From Streptomyces sp. CGMCC 4.7035 (GTDB taxonomy: Bacteria; Actinomycetota; Actinomycetes; Streptomycetales; Streptomycetaceae): 64,000 nt of DNA. Position 1 is the stretch's first letter, and the number at the start of each line of letters is the position of its first letter. Made by a program: the position numbers and the translations under genes. Where the stretch lies: assembly GCF_031583065.1 (NCBI RefSeq), contig NZ_CP134053.1, positions 3,596,001-3,660,000 on the forward strand, read 5' to 3'. The notes beneath the pieces were generated by a model that saw only the letters and a program-made list of their open reading frames with translations, did not search any database and was not told where the DNA came from. This document shows, one piece after another, positions 36,834 through 47,414 of the stretch.

Positions 36834-38279
36834 TCAGCGCCGGTCCGGCTCCCGCTCCAGCAGAGGCGCTGCGTCGGAGAGTACCCCGGCGATCCTGGCC
36901 AGCGTCTCCTCGTCTCGTTCCACGGCCTCCAGCACCGGCCCGCGGGCTGTGTTCCAGCGCCGGGCGACGGCGGCCGGGTCCTCGCCCGTCAGCAGTCCGG
37001 CGGCCTGTGCGGCTGCGCCCAGCGCGACCAGTTCCTTGGCCTCCGGCACCTGGACGGGTCGCCCCGAGAGCCGGCGTACGGTCTCCTGCCACGCCGTGCC
37101 CCGGGCGCCACCGCCGATGAGCAGCAGCGGAGCCGTGCGATCCGCGTCCGCGTCGAGGACCAGGTCGAGGGCGCCGAGCAGCGAGTGCACCGCCCCGTCG
37201 TATGCCGCCTGCAGCAGCTGGCCGGCCGTCGTGTCGTGCCGCAGGCCGTGCAGCAGTCCCGAGGCGAGCGGGAGAGCGGGGGTGCGCTCGCCGTCGAGGT
37301 AGGGCAGCAGTGTCACGCCGGTGCCGGGTTCCACGGCCTCGCGGTCCAGGCCCAGCAGGGCGGCGATCCGGTCGACGGCGAGCGTGCAGTTCAGGGTGCA
37401 GGCCAGCGGCAGCCAGTCGCCGTGCGCGTCCGCGAAGCCCGCCACGGTCCCGGTCGGGTCGGTGGGGCGCCGCTGCGAGACCGCGTACACCGTGCCGGAG
37501 GTGCCCAGACTCAGCACCGGTGTGCCCGGGTGCAGCCCGAGCCCCAGCGCGGCCGCCGCGTTGTCGCCGGTACCCGGCGCCACCAGCGTGCCCTTGGAGA
37601 ACGGCAGGTCATGGGCATCGCGCACGGTCCCGGCCACCTCACCGGGCCGGACCACGCGGGGCAGCAGGGCGGGGTCGAGACCCACGTGCGCGAGGATCTC
37701 CTCGTCGTACGACTCCGTCGCGGACGCCCACCAGCCGGTGCCGGAGGCGTCGCCGCGGTCGGTCGTGCCCTGCCCCGTCAGGCGTTCGGTGAGGTAGTCG
37801 TGGGGCAGCCGCACGGCCGCGGTCGCACGGACGGCCTCCGGCTCGTTCTCGGCGAGCCAGGCCCACTTCGTGACCGTGAAGGACGGGCCCGGAACGCTTC
37901 CGGTGCGTTCCGCCCAGGCCTTCGGGCCGCCCAGTTCCTCCACCAGCCGGCGGGCCTGCGGCGCCGACCGCACGTCGTTCCACAGCAGGGCCGGGCGCAC
38001 CGGGTCGCCGTGCGCGTCCAGGGTGACCAGGCCGTGCTGCTGGCCGCCGATCGACACCGCGGCGGCTTCGTGCGCCGCTTCGCCGCACTGGCGCAGCGCC
38101 TCGCACAGCGCGTCCCACCACTGGCGCGGGTCGCTCTCGCGGCCCGCGCCCGACGAGACGGTATGCGGCGCCTGGCCGCTCGCCACCACCTGTCCCGTCG
38201 ACACGTCGACGACCAGGGCCTTGGTGGACTGGGTGGACGAGTCCACCCCGACGACGAGCGGACCCTCGGCTGCTGACAT
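36834..38279 (-). CDS. xylB: Xylulokinase
   Basis: A 481-residue FGGY-family kinase. It starts 'GPLVVGVDSSTQSTKALVVD' (phosphate-binding loop) and has 'VSIGGQQHGLVTLDAHGD', 'ALLWNDVRS', 'GTGDNAAAALGLGLHPG' and 'LIGGGARGTAWQETVRRLSG'. It phosphorylates D-xylulose to xylulose 5-phosphate for the pentose phosphate pathway. I chose ATG 38279; codons upstream to 38468 overlap the promoter region. It is divergent from xylA across about 200 nt. Confidence 0.93.
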   Translation of the reverse strand: MSAAEGPLVVGVDSSTQSTKALVVDVSTGQVVASGQAPHTVSSGAGRESDPRQWWDALCEALRQCGEAAHEAAAVSIGGQQHGLVTLDAHGDPVRPALLWNDVRSAPQARRLVEELGGPKAWAERTGSVPGPSFTVTKWAWLAENEPEAVRATAAVRLPHDYLTERLTGQGTTDRGDASGTGWWASATESYDEEILAHVGLDPALLPRVVRPGEVAGTVRDAHDLPFSKGTLVAPGTGDNAAAALGLGLHPGTPVLSLGTSGTVYAVSQRRPTDPTGTVAGFADAHGDWLPLACTLNCTLAVDRIAALLGLDREAVEPGTGVTLLPYLDGERTPALPLASGLLHGLRHDTTAGQLLQAAYDGAVHSLLGALDLVLDADADRTAPLLLIGGGARGTAWQETVRRLSGRPVQVPEAKELVALGAAAQAAGLLTGEDPAAVARRWNTARGPVLEAVERDEETLARIAGVLSDAAPLLEREPDRR

Positions 38280-38372
38280 CGTGCTCTCCCTCTTCCGCGG
38301 CTCGCGGCAATCTGACCGGTTGGCAGGCGTGTCCGAGGCCCTTGTGGCCCTGTGTGCGCCCATCGTCACCGT

Positions 38373-38437
38373 ACGAAGTTTTCGTGCGGGGACACGTCGT
38401 CTCTTCCCAGAGACGCGTTCGCATACTAATTTGTAAA
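38373..38437. promoter_or_regulatory. xylB-xylA divergent control region with dyads
   Basis: Three elements lie between the genes: ACGAAGTTTTCGT (38373-38385), a perfect 5-3-5 dyad; GTCTCT-TCCC-AGAGAC (38399-38414); and an A/T-rich ACTAATTTGTAAAG (38424-38437). Any could be the ROK-regulator operator or -10 element. Assignment among them is open. Confidence 0.5.
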
Positions 38438-38446
38438 GCGCCATGA

Positions 38447-39646
<1,200 letters not shown>

Positions 39647-39780
39647 TCATTCGACGGGTCCATTGCCGAGTGGCCGACCTTCGCGTGGAATGCTCCGGAA
39701 TCATGCCATCCATGACATGAGTCCGTATCAATTGCCGCGCGGGGGTCGCGCCATGGCCGGTCCGAGGCGAGTCTGAGGGT

Positions 39781-40242
39781 ATGGCCATGCCGCCCATGCC
39801 ACCCCGGCCGCCCGGCGACACGCCGCCTCCGGACCACGGCGGGTTCGGCCCACCGTGGTCCGGAGGCTACGGTCCGTCTCCCGGTGGCTCGGGTCCCCCT
39901 TCGGAGGAGTACACGCCTGGTTCGCCCGGCGGGACCGGACCCCGCCGCAACACCCTGTTCCTGGCGCTCGCCGTGATCGTGGCCCTGGGGATCGTCGCCG
40001 TGGTGCTGGTGATGAACAGTGGCGGATCGTCGAAGAAGAAGTCGCCTACCGAGAGCAGTACGAGCACAAGCCGTTCGTCCGACCCGTCGCTGAGCCTCCC
40101 GTCCGAGCTGCCCACCGAACTGCCCTCGAAGCTCCCCTCGAACCTGCCGACGAAGCTGCCGTCGGGATTTCCCAGCGAGCTTCCCAGCGGTTTTCCGAGT
40201 GACATCGAGTCACTCTTCGCTGCCCCGGCGACATCGTCGTGA
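39781..40242 (+). CDS. Pro-rich single-pass membrane protein with tetrapeptide repeats
   Basis: A 153-residue protein. Residues 1-55 are Pro/Gly-rich, a single membrane segment follows ('TLFLALAVIVALGIVAVVLVM'-type, about 58-78), then a Ser/Lys linker. The C-terminal third is a run of about ten four-residue units of the form x-L/F-P-S/T ('LPSELPTELPSKLPSNLPTK' and onwards). The tail is probably extracellular and extended, possibly in the cell wall. No known domain; function unknown. Start ATG 39781 has no strong ribosome site. Confidence 0.75.
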   Translation: MAMPPMPPRPPGDTPPPDHGGFGPPWSGGYGPSPGGSGPPSEEYTPGSPGGTGPRRNTLFLALAVIVALGIVAVVLVMNSGGSSKKKSPTESSTSTSRSSDPSLSLPSELPTELPSKLPSNLPTKLPSGFPSELPSGFPSDIESLFAAPATSS

Positions 40243-40251
40243 AAACGGACA

Positions 40252-40278
40252 CAAGGAGGGGTAGGACACCCCTCCTTG
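40252..40278. terminator. 11-bp perfect hairpin between convergent genes
   Basis: CAAGGAGGGGT (40252-40262) and its complement (40268-40278) with a 5-nt loop lie 10 nt after the repeat-protein stop and 37 nt from the convergent esterase-like gene. A likely bidirectional terminator. Confidence 0.82.
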
Positions 40279-40314
40279 CGCACGACACGCGCGCGTGGCG
40301 GTCGGCAACGCGTC

Positions 40315-41652
40315 TCAGATCCCGTCCGGCAGCCGCACGTACACCACGGTGGTCTTGATGCCGCTGTCGATCAGCCGGCCCTGGGCGTCGAACGCGCCCG
40401 CACCGTCAGTCATCCCGAAGTCGTTGTCGTTGATGAGCGCGAGCGTGTGGTCATCCACACGGGCGACGCCCTCGATCTTCCCGGGCACGCCCTCGACCTC
40501 ACCGAGATCGACGACCAGCCGCTTGCCCAGCACCGGAACGCCGGAGGCGACGGGGTCGCCGAGCTGCTCCAGGGAGGGGGAGGTGGTGTCGTCGTCGTAG
40601 GGACCGCCCAGGATGTCCGCGCTCCGCGTGAGCCGGACCAACTGAAGCCGCGCCGCCTTGTCGGTGCGCTCCTCGACGAGCAGCCGGTCGCGCCCGACGG
40701 CCACCACGGAGGAGATCTTCAACTCGGACGTGTCGTCCTCGCTCGGGTCCACCACGTTCACCGGGTCGAAGCGGTAGGCGTACTCCGCGGTCACGGCGCG
40801 CTTCTTCGGAGAGAACCGCAGCAGACGTGTGGTGCGCGAGGCGTTGCCCGCGTCGGCGTCCGGCAAGGACAGCGGGCTCTGCAGCGCCAGCACCAGGTCA
40901 CCGCCCGGGAGTTGGGCGAGCCCTTCGAAGCCCCGGTTGACCTTCCGGTGCAGCAGGACGGACGGCAGGGATTCCACGACCGGATAGTCCGTCCCGGTCA
41001 GGTTCAGGCCCTTGGGCACGTACCGCGTGAGGACCGTTCCGCGCGCGGAGACGTGCACCAGCGACGGCCCGTACTCGTCGACCAGCCAGAAGCCGCCGTC
41101 CTCGGCCCGCACGATGCCTTCGGTGTCGAGGCCGTTCGGGTCGTACGACAGCGCCTTCCGCGCGTCGTACGAGTACGGCGCCTCGTCCCGGGCCTGCTGG
41201 TTGGGCAGCCCGGTGACGGGCTTTCCGGATGCGGTGGTGACCGGGATCGCGTCCAGGACCTTCACGGTGTCGCCGCAGACGCGGATCCGCACGATCGCCG
41301 GGTCGAAGCCGGGCGCCGGGAACGTACGGCGCTTCTTGCCGTCCACCTTGATCTGACCGTTGGGCCCGCGGTCCGTCACGGTCCAGAACTCGCCCTTGCG
41401 GCCCGTCGGATAGATGTCGCTGCCGATTCCACCGAGGTCGATGCCGTGGTCGTCGTCCACCGTGCCGGGCAGCAGCGTGTTGCTGAACGTGCCCAGCGGG
41501 ATGTCCCCGAGCGTGGCGGTGCGCGTCACCTTCGGCTGATCGTCGTGCGCGTTCGCCGTGCCGGAGACTGCCAGGGCCGCCAGGACCGCGAGCGGAACAC
41601 TCGCGGCGACAGAGCGGTGAATACGGCGTCGACCGACTGCTTGCGGGGACAT
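40315..41652 (-). CDS. Secreted phytase-like esterase-domain protein
   Basis: A 445-residue secreted protein. A signal peptide ('RRRIHRSVAASVPLAVLAAL' to 'ANAHDDQ') is followed by a beta-propeller-like domain of the 'esterase-like activity of phytase' family: 'GIDLGGIGSDIYP', 'FWTVTDRGPNGQ', 'DTEGIVRAEDGGFWLVDEYG', 'FEGLAQLPGG', 'KIEGVARVDDHTLALINDND'. Acidic residues on the propeller loops may bind Ca2+. Substrate unknown; phosphate-ester or signalling roles have been suggested for the family. ATG 41652 has AGGAGG nearby. Confidence 0.87.
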   Translation of the reverse strand: MSPQAVGRRRIHRSVAASVPLAVLAALAVSGTANAHDDQPKVTRTATLGDIPLGTFSNTLLPGTVDDDHGIDLGGIGSDIYPTGRKGEFWTVTDRGPNGQIKVDGKKRRTFPAPGFDPAIVRIRVCGDTVKVLDAIPVTTASGKPVTGLPNQQARDEAPYSYDARKALSYDPNGLDTEGIVRAEDGGFWLVDEYGPSLVHVSARGTVLTRYVPKGLNLTGTDYPVVESLPSVLLHRKVNRGFEGLAQLPGGDLVLALQSPLSLPDADAGNASRTTRLLRFSPKKRAVTAEYAYRFDPVNVVDPSEDDTSELKISSVVAVGRDRLLVEERTDKAARLQLVRLTRSADILGGPYDDDTTSPSLEQLGDPVASGVPVLGKRLVVDLGEVEGVPGKIEGVARVDDHTLALINDNDFGMTDGAGAFDAQGRLIDSGIKTTVVYVRLPDGI

Positions 41653-41800
41653 CAGGCCTCCTGGGGCACAAGTTCGGGGGCGCAATTTCGTTGCCAGCGG
41701 CCACAGTTGGCGCCCGTGCCGAACGCCGTGCAGCGCCGGGGTGAACACGAGGCGTCGACCGTGGATCGGGTCGACACCCCGTGTGCGCAGATGCTTCCGC

Positions 41801-44035
41801 TCAGGGCTCCGCGCGGAGCGCGGCGAGGGCCGTCGCCGGATCCCGGGACGCCGAACCGGCGGGCACCCAGTGGCACTTCTCCTCGCGGTACGGCCACCAC
41901 CGGCCGTCCCGCCCCAGGCGCAGCTGGGCCCGCCCGCCCACGACGGTCCAATGATTGCCGGACACCCGCAGCCGGGGGCGCTCGTCGTCGTCCCACGAGG
42001 ATTCCAGAGCGGCACGCGCGCGTGCGAGAGTGTCCGGCGCCGGCGTCCACGCGTCCTCGAGCACGGACAGCGCGGCGGGGCCGCCGTACCGCCAGGCGCG
42101 CACGGCGAGTGCCAGCGCCTCGGGAGTGCGGCCCGACCCCTCGGCAAGCCGCGCCGTGACGGCTGCCTGCGGGCCGGTCGCCGCCAGCCGGACGGCATCC
42201 TGGGCGAGCGTCAATTCCTCCTCGCCAGGGGGACCTTCAGACCCCGGTACGAGTGCCTCCGAGAGCAGCCGATGTGCTTCCTCGGCCGCCCGTGCCGCGA
42301 GGAATTCCAGCACCCCCGGGTCGACCCCGGGCGCGGGGCGGACCTCGCTGTCCAGGGACGGCGGCGGCCCGGGCTCCGCGGGCAGGTCCGGGAGCGCGGG
42401 GAGCGGCGGCCGGATGTCTCCGGCCGCGTACGCCTCGACGGCATCCACGCCCACCGGCAATGTCTCCTCAGCGGGTGCGTGGCCGCGGATCTGGAGGTCG
42501 TCGAGCAGCGTGCGCTCGCCCCGTCCCCGCATGAGCAGGAGTACGAACGGATCCCGGTCCAGCAGCCGCGCCATCTGGTGGCACAGGGCCGCGGTGTGCC
42601 GGCAGTGGTCCCAGGCACCGCAGTCGCACGCGGCCTCCAGGTCACCGAGGCCGGGCAGGAGCTCCAGGCCGGCGGCCGTCGCGTCCTCCACCAGATGGGG
42701 TGGCATCTCTCGGTCGAGCAGCGCCGCCAGGTGCCCGGCCCGTTCCACGGCAGTGCGGGCGCGGCGCACCTCCTCGGGGTCGACCAGAACCCACTGGTCC
42801 CGCAGCCGGACCAGGGGACGGTTCGCCTCGGCGGGCCGGTCCAGCTCCTCGCGCGTCAGCCGCTGATCGCCCAGTGCGAACCGCCAGTTGAAGGCCAGCG
42901 GCGCGTCGGCGGACAGGAAGGCGGGTGGGTCCGACGCCGGGCTGCCCGGTTCCCGTTCGTCGTCCGGCGGGCCGATGACCGCGTGGACCGTCAGACCGCG
43001 CGCCAGTTCCCTCGGCCAGTGCACGTCGACTCCGGCGCCCGCGAGCAGCCGCGTGCCCGCGCCGAGGAGTTCCGCCACCTCCTCGTCGGCGAACTCGACC
43101 GCGTCCGGCACGGGTGCCGACAGGAGTGGCGCGAGCGGTGCCCAGGCGCGTGCGGCGCGGCGCAGCGCCAGCAGCACGTCCATCCGCGCGCGCGGGTCGA
43201 ACGCCGCGTGTCCGGCCCAGACCGCCGAGGCGTCCGCGACGAGCGCCGGATCGCTCACGCTGTGCACCTGCAGGACGGCACGGAAGGACGGCCCCGCCTC
43301 CTCGGGCGGCGCCGACGTCAGGCCGGGCACCTCGACGCGCAGCGAGAGCCGTACGCCGGTGTCGTGCCCGGCGGCGACGTCCGCGGCCCAGGCACGCTGC
43401 TCGGGCAGGTGCTGGGTCTTCGGTGCGGCGAAGGCCGGACCGCCCGCGGCGAGGGCCGCGGCGGGAGAGCGGGGCAGAGTGTCGGCGACCGCGTCGAGGA
43501 AGGCGCGCAGCAGCCGTTCGGGGTCGGGCAGGCGCAGTGGCTCGCAGCGGTCCAACGGCACCGCGTGTGCTTCGGCCGGCATCGCGGCGGCCAGCTCACG
43601 GACGTGCTCCAGGTCCTCCGCAGACAGGGGACCCACACGCCAGGCGTGGTGGTCGTCGTCCGTGAGACCGGGCAACAGCAGTCCCCTTGCGGTGAGTCGG
43701 AGCGCCAGCACGGCCGCCGCACCCCAGAAGACGGCCGTGCTGTGCGCCTGGCCAGTGACGCGCGCGCGTGTGAGGACCGGCAGCGCGGCCCGTACCGGCA
43801 AGAGCACGGCAGGCACAGTGACGAGCCGCAGACGCCCGTCGCCGGGCAGGACGACCGTCAGCTCGTCGACCGGACCCGGCGTCATGGTGGGCGGTGCGGC
43901 ACCCTCGGGCAGCCAGAACGCGACACGTCCGGTGCGCGCCGGTCGAGAGGGCACGAACACGGCACGGCACTGGGTCGGCGCAGAGATCTCGGAAGGGGGT
44001 GCCGCGGAAACCAGCTGCACAGCGATGCCACTCAT
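41801..44035 (-). CDS. Chimeric SNF2-associated (DUF3670) / SWIM zinc-finger protein
   Basis: A 744-residue protein made of two parts. Residues 1 to about 425 match the N-terminal half of bacterial SNF2 helicases, including 'FNWRFALGDQRLTREELDRP' and 'PLVRLRDQWVLVDPEEVRRA' (DUF3670). From about residue 430 it matches a separate SWIM-finger protein: 'GHLAALLDREMPPHLVEDA', 'CDCGAWDHCRHTAALC' and 'DPFVLLLMRGRGERTLLDDL'. In Streptomyces these are normally two neighbouring genes, a helicase and a SWIM protein. The helicase motor is absent. The SWIM motif has five residues between CxC and CxH, one fewer than I expect. No good ribosome site precedes ATG 44035. Confidence 0.75.
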   Translation of the reverse strand: MSGIAVQLVSAAPPSEISAPTQCRAVFVPSRPARTGRVAFWLPEGAAPPTMTPGPVDELTVVLPGDGRLRLVTVPAVLLPVRAALPVLTRARVTGQAHSTAVFWGAAAVLALRLTARGLLLPGLTDDDHHAWRVGPLSAEDLEHVRELAAAMPAEAHAVPLDRCEPLRLPDPERLLRAFLDAVADTLPRSPAAALAAGGPAFAAPKTQHLPEQRAWAADVAAGHDTGVRLSLRVEVPGLTSAPPEEAGPSFRAVLQVHSVSDPALVADASAVWAGHAAFDPRARMDVLLALRRAARAWAPLAPLLSAPVPDAVEFADEEVAELLGAGTRLLAGAGVDVHWPRELARGLTVHAVIGPPDDEREPGSPASDPPAFLSADAPLAFNWRFALGDQRLTREELDRPAEANRPLVRLRDQWVLVDPEEVRRARTAVERAGHLAALLDREMPPHLVEDATAAGLELLPGLGDLEAACDCGAWDHCRHTAALCHQMARLLDRDPFVLLLMRGRGERTLLDDLQIRGHAPAEETLPVGVDAVEAYAAGDIRPPLPALPDLPAEPGPPPSLDSEVRPAPGVDPGVLEFLAARAAEEAHRLLSEALVPGSEGPPGEEELTLAQDAVRLAATGPQAAVTARLAEGSGRTPEALALAVRAWRYGGPAALSVLEDAWTPAPDTLARARAALESSWDDDERPRLRVSGNHWTVVGGRAQLRLGRDGRWWPYREEKCHWVPAGSASRDPATALAALRAEP

Positions 44036-44261
44036 CAAATTTGACTACTGGACGGGCGCCGAGGGTACAGGACTTGGCGCCACAGCGTCAGCCGCGCGCA
44101 GGGCGCAGGCAGCCGGACGCCGTGAGCGTCTCCGGGCAGGTTTCTCAGGGGCGAGTGAGGGTCGCGGCTCAGGGTCGTATCAGGGTCACGGCCTGGAACC
44201 GCGCGCAGCACGCACCCGTTCTCACAACAGAGAGCGGCAGTGGCCGCGGAGGAGGCGACAC

Positions 44262-44444
44262 ATGTCGAAGAACGCGAAGATCGCCACCGGGGGAGTGGTG
44301 GTCGGGCTCATCCTGTTGATCTGGCTGCCCTGGTGGGCCGTCCTCCTGATCGTGCTGGGAGTCCCGACGGCCGCGTACCTCACCCTGGACCCCTCGCAGC
44401 GGCGCAGGCTCCGCCGGGTCGGGCGCAAGGAACTCGGCCGCTGA
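44262..44444 (+). CDS. Small two-segment membrane protein
   Basis: A 60-residue protein: a short N-terminus, two hydrophobic stretches ('IATGGVVVGLILLIWLPWWA' and 'VLLIVLGVPTAAYLTL'), and a basic C-terminus 'QRRRLRRVGRKELGR'. GGAGGAGG at 44248-44255 precedes ATG 44262. Function unknown; it is of the kind commonly seen as conserved hypothetical in Streptomyces. Confidence 0.72.
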   Translation: MSKNAKIATGGVVVGLILLIWLPWWAVLLIVLGVPTAAYLTLDPSQRRRLRRVGRKELGR

Positions 44445-44484
44445 GGACTGGGGACATCATCCAGCTGAGGGCCGGGGACATCAT

Positions 44485-45861
44485 CTAGCGGCCCACTGCG
44501 TCACCCGCCAGCGCGCAGGAGTCGACCACGTCGCCGCCCGCGGTCCTGCCGACGGTACGGTCCGCGGGCGGCCGCTCGCCCCTCTCCACCCATGCGGTGA
44601 GTGCGTCGAAGGCCGCGCGGTAGCAGGGCAGGATGGGGCGTAGTCGCTCGGGATGGGCGTCGTAGAGACCGTCGACGTGGGTACCGCCCTCGATGGTGTA
44701 GTAGCGGTGCAGCGGCCCGCGCCCGCTCTCCCGCACCATGCGCGCGTACACGTCCGAGTCCGTGGCCTTCGGCAGCAGGGTGTCCAGGTCGCCGTGCAGG
44801 GTGATCAGCGGCCTGTCGATCCGCCCGGTGAGAGCGACCCGCGCCACCGCGCGGTGCACGGACGCCGGGCGCGCCGCGTAGTCGTACGTCGCGTCGGAGC
44901 GGCAGGGCGCCAGGATCTGCTCCGCCGTCGACCCGGCGGACGCACCGGGACAGGCGGCGTCGTACGCGGGGTCGAACTCAGCGCGGTAGATCTTCTGAGT
45001 GACACCCCAGTAGGCCTTCTCGTGGTACGGCCACAGGAACTCGGACCCGCGCGCGAATCCGGCCGCGTACAGGTCCTCGTCCCGGGCCGAGCCGAGCATC
45101 CGGGCCACGGCGACCGGCAGTGACGTCAGGAGGTTGGGGCCGTCCGCGGTCCACAGAGCGCCCTCCCAGTCCACGCCGCCGTCGTACAACTCGGGGTGGC
45201 GCTCCAGCTGCCACCGCGTGAGATAGCCGCCGTTGGAGATCCCGGTCATGTACGTGCGCCGAGGCGCGTGTCCGTAGCGCTGGGCGACCACGCGCTTGGC
45301 GGCGAGGGTGAGCTGCGTCGTGCGACGGTTCCACTCGTCGACGGCATCACCGGGGCGGGTCCCGTCGCGATAGAAGTCCGGCCCGCTGTTGCCCTTGTCG
45401 GTGGCCGCGTACGCGTACCCCTGGGCCAGCACCCGGTCGGAGATCGCCGTGTCGGTCGCGTACTGCCTGCGCGTGCCCGGGGCGCCCGTGACCACGAGGC
45501 CGCCGTTCCACCGGTCGGGCAGCCGGATGACGAACTGGGCGTCGTGCCGCCAGCCGTGTGTGGCGTTGAAGCTCGAGTCGTCCGGAAAGTACCCGTCGAT
45601 CTGGAGCCCGGGCACGCCCGACGGATTGCGGGTGGCACTTGCGGTCAGTCCCGCCTGGTCGGCCATGTCCGTGTACGGGGTTCCCGCGAGTCCGGACGTC
45701 GTCAGGTCGTCCAGACAGACGGTCTGCTGGAGCGCCGCACCCGGCACCCGTACCCGATCCCGCCGCTCGCAATGGCCACCATCGGCGGCCGCCGCGGGGC
45801 CGGTGAGGGCTGATGTCAGCAGAACGGCGGCGAACAGCGCAACGCTTCGGGACAGGCGCAT
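44485..45861 (-). CDS. Secreted tannase/feruloyl-esterase-like hydrolase
   Basis: A 458-residue secreted alpha/beta hydrolase. A signal peptide ('RLSRSVALFAAVLLTSALT' to 'AAAADGG') precedes the mature protein. The nucleophile is in 'YMTGISNGGYLTRW', an Asp in 'ITLHGDLDTLLP' and a His in 'YTIEGGTHVDGLYDAHP'. The large cap and 'YAAATDKGNSGPDF' resemble tannase/feruloyl esterases and related depolymerases. It may release aromatic acids from plant wall polymers, fitting the nearby hemicellulose genes. Start ATG 45861 has GGAGG upstream. Confidence 0.82.
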   Translation of the reverse strand: MRLSRSVALFAAVLLTSALTGPAAAADGGHCERRDRVRVPGAALQQTVCLDDLTTSGLAGTPYTDMADQAGLTASATRNPSGVPGLQIDGYFPDDSSFNATHGWRHDAQFVIRLPDRWNGGLVVTGAPGTRRQYATDTAISDRVLAQGYAYAATDKGNSGPDFYRDGTRPGDAVDEWNRRTTQLTLAAKRVVAQRYGHAPRRTYMTGISNGGYLTRWQLERHPELYDGGVDWEGALWTADGPNLLTSLPVAVARMLGSARDEDLYAAGFARGSEFLWPYHEKAYWGVTQKIYRAEFDPAYDAACPGASAGSTAEQILAPCRSDATYDYAARPASVHRAVARVALTGRIDRPLITLHGDLDTLLPKATDSDVYARMVRESGRGPLHRYYTIEGGTHVDGLYDAHPERLRPILPCYRAAFDALTAWVERGERPPADRTVGRTAGGDVVDSCALAGDAVGR

Positions 45862-46024
45862 GACGGGCCTCCGGGACACGACGGGAGAGCAGGGCTGCCC
45901 CATGCTGTGGCTACGGAAGCCCGTCGACCATGGGTTCGGGCCACATCTGCATGGACGCCCGTATGGGGGCCCAGAAGCGGCTCCTGACCACCACGCCTGG
46001 CCGTCGAGCATCTTCGGCGTGACC

Positions 46025-46867
46025 TCAGCTCGGGCGGACCGCCATCTTGTCGAGCGCCTCCAGCAATCCGGGCAACTCCGGGCCCCGACCCACCGGGAGC
46101 ACCTCGCCGGGCTGCTCGTCGAGGAGCACGAACGCGATGTCGTCGGTCCTCGCCACCATGGACCAGCCGGGCCCGTCGGCGCGCAGGGTGCGGGCCTCCC
46201 CCGGTGCGAACGAGGAACGGACACGGCCCAAGGGCGGGGGCGCGTCCACGTACGCGTGCGCCTCCGCGAGGACGCGGCGGACGCCGCTGCGGGCCTTGCT
46301 CGGGGCCCGGCCCTCCGTGGGCTCGGATCCCTTCTCGGCCGGCGCGCCGTTGTCTGCGGGTGCGAAGTCGGCGTCGTCGAGTTGCTCGCGCCACATGGCC
46401 CACTGGAGCGCGATCTGGTCGGCGCCCAGACGCCGCTGCGCGGGACCCCAGGTATCGGTGTCCGGCGGGGAGAGCGGCTCGCGGTCGATCAGCTCGGGTG
46501 CGGGGTCGTGCGGAGCGGGCACGCCGGGAGCCGCGACGGCCACGGCCAGCGGCCACCCCGGCAGCGCGGCAACGACCGTCCGCTCGTCCGGTGACAGTTC
46601 GTACTCCATGCCGCAGTCCCAGGTGGCGATCGCCACGGCCACCAGCGATACGTCGTCGATGACCACTGTCCAACGCGCACCGTCGCCGTCCTGGCCGAGC
46701 ACGAGGCCGTACCCGTCGGCCACAGGCGCGAGACCGAGCGCCGCGCAGGCTTCCGGATAGTCGTCGCCCAACACGCTCGGGAACTGTGCGGGCGTCAACA
46801 GAATCGCGGTCAGTACGTACAGCGCGTCGTCCTCGGCGGCGACGGCGTCGTCGTCCGTCCCGGCCAT
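46025..46867 (-). CDS. Hypothetical protein, 280 residues
   Basis: A soluble acidic protein with no signal peptide or membrane segment. It has 'DDALYVLTAILLTPAQFPSVLGDDYPEACAALGLAPV' character early (an ordered domain), a Pro/Ala-rich linker in the middle with many charges, and 'GWSMVARTDDIAFVLLDEQPG' near the end. I chose ATG 46867 with GGGGAGGA just before it; ATG 46885 is an alternative. I do not recognise a family; such proteins are often ESX- or sporulation-linked hypotheticals in Streptomyces, but nothing here proves that. Confidence 0.6.
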   Translation of the reverse strand: MAGTDDDAVAAEDDALYVLTAILLTPAQFPSVLGDDYPEACAALGLAPVADGYGLVLGQDGDGARWTVVIDDVSLVAVAIATWDCGMEYELSPDERTVVAALPGWPLAVAVAAPGVPAPHDPAPELIDREPLSPPDTDTWGPAQRRLGADQIALQWAMWREQLDDADFAPADNGAPAEKGSEPTEGRAPSKARSGVRRVLAEAHAYVDAPPPLGRVRSSFAPGEARTLRADGPGWSMVARTDDIAFVLLDEQPGEVLPVGRGPELPGLLEALDKMAVRPS

Positions 46868-47000
46868 GCCGTCCTCCCCATCCATTCGTCCGTCGGCGCA
46901 CCCTAATGCGCCCGCGAGCCGGTTGTCACGAGTGCGAATCACACGAGGAGCTGCAGTTATCCGCCTGGACAGGGGCGAATCGGCCGAGTGGAGTGCGGCG

Positions 47001-47315
47001 TCAGAGGGTGGGCAGGCCGAGAAGAGTGCGCGCGACCGTCCGCGGCGACTCGTCCCGCTCCCGTGCGAGGGCGATGACCGCCCTGCAAGCCAGCTCGCTC
47101 ACTCCGAACGACAGGGCCTCCGGCGACACCCACGCCACGGCCTCGTCCATCCGGTCCTGGTCGTCCTCGGCGCACGCCGACACATAGGCGGCGGCCGCCT
47201 CGAACAGGTTGTGCGTGCGCCTCTCCCCGCGCTGGGCCGTCTTCCCGCCCTGGGCCGCCTCCGCGCGCTGGGACTTGACGAATCTGCCGACCGACGTACG
47301 GAACCTGTCGAACAT
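47001..47315 (-). CDS. Hypothetical protein, 104 residues
   Basis: A small helical, mostly soluble protein starting 'MFDRFRTSVGRFVKSQRAEA' with a basic N-terminal third and a helical C-terminal domain ('LFEAAAAYVSACAEDDQDRMDE', 'ELACRAVIALARERDESPRT'). GGAAGG lies about 10 nt before ATG 47315. It is divergent from the MpaB-like gene with about 100 nt between. No family recognised. Confidence 0.6.
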   Translation of the reverse strand: MFDRFRTSVGRFVKSQRAEAAQGGKTAQRGERRTHNLFEAAAAYVSACAEDDQDRMDEAVAWVSPEALSFGVSELACRAVIALARERDESPRTVARTLLGLPTL

Positions 47316-47414
47316 AGCGGGCCGCCTTCCCCCTGTGTGGTTGCCTTCGTCGACGTGCATCTGCTCCTCTCCAACGTAGAGTTGGAGTTTCGGCGGCAGA
47401 AGAGGGACGAGACG

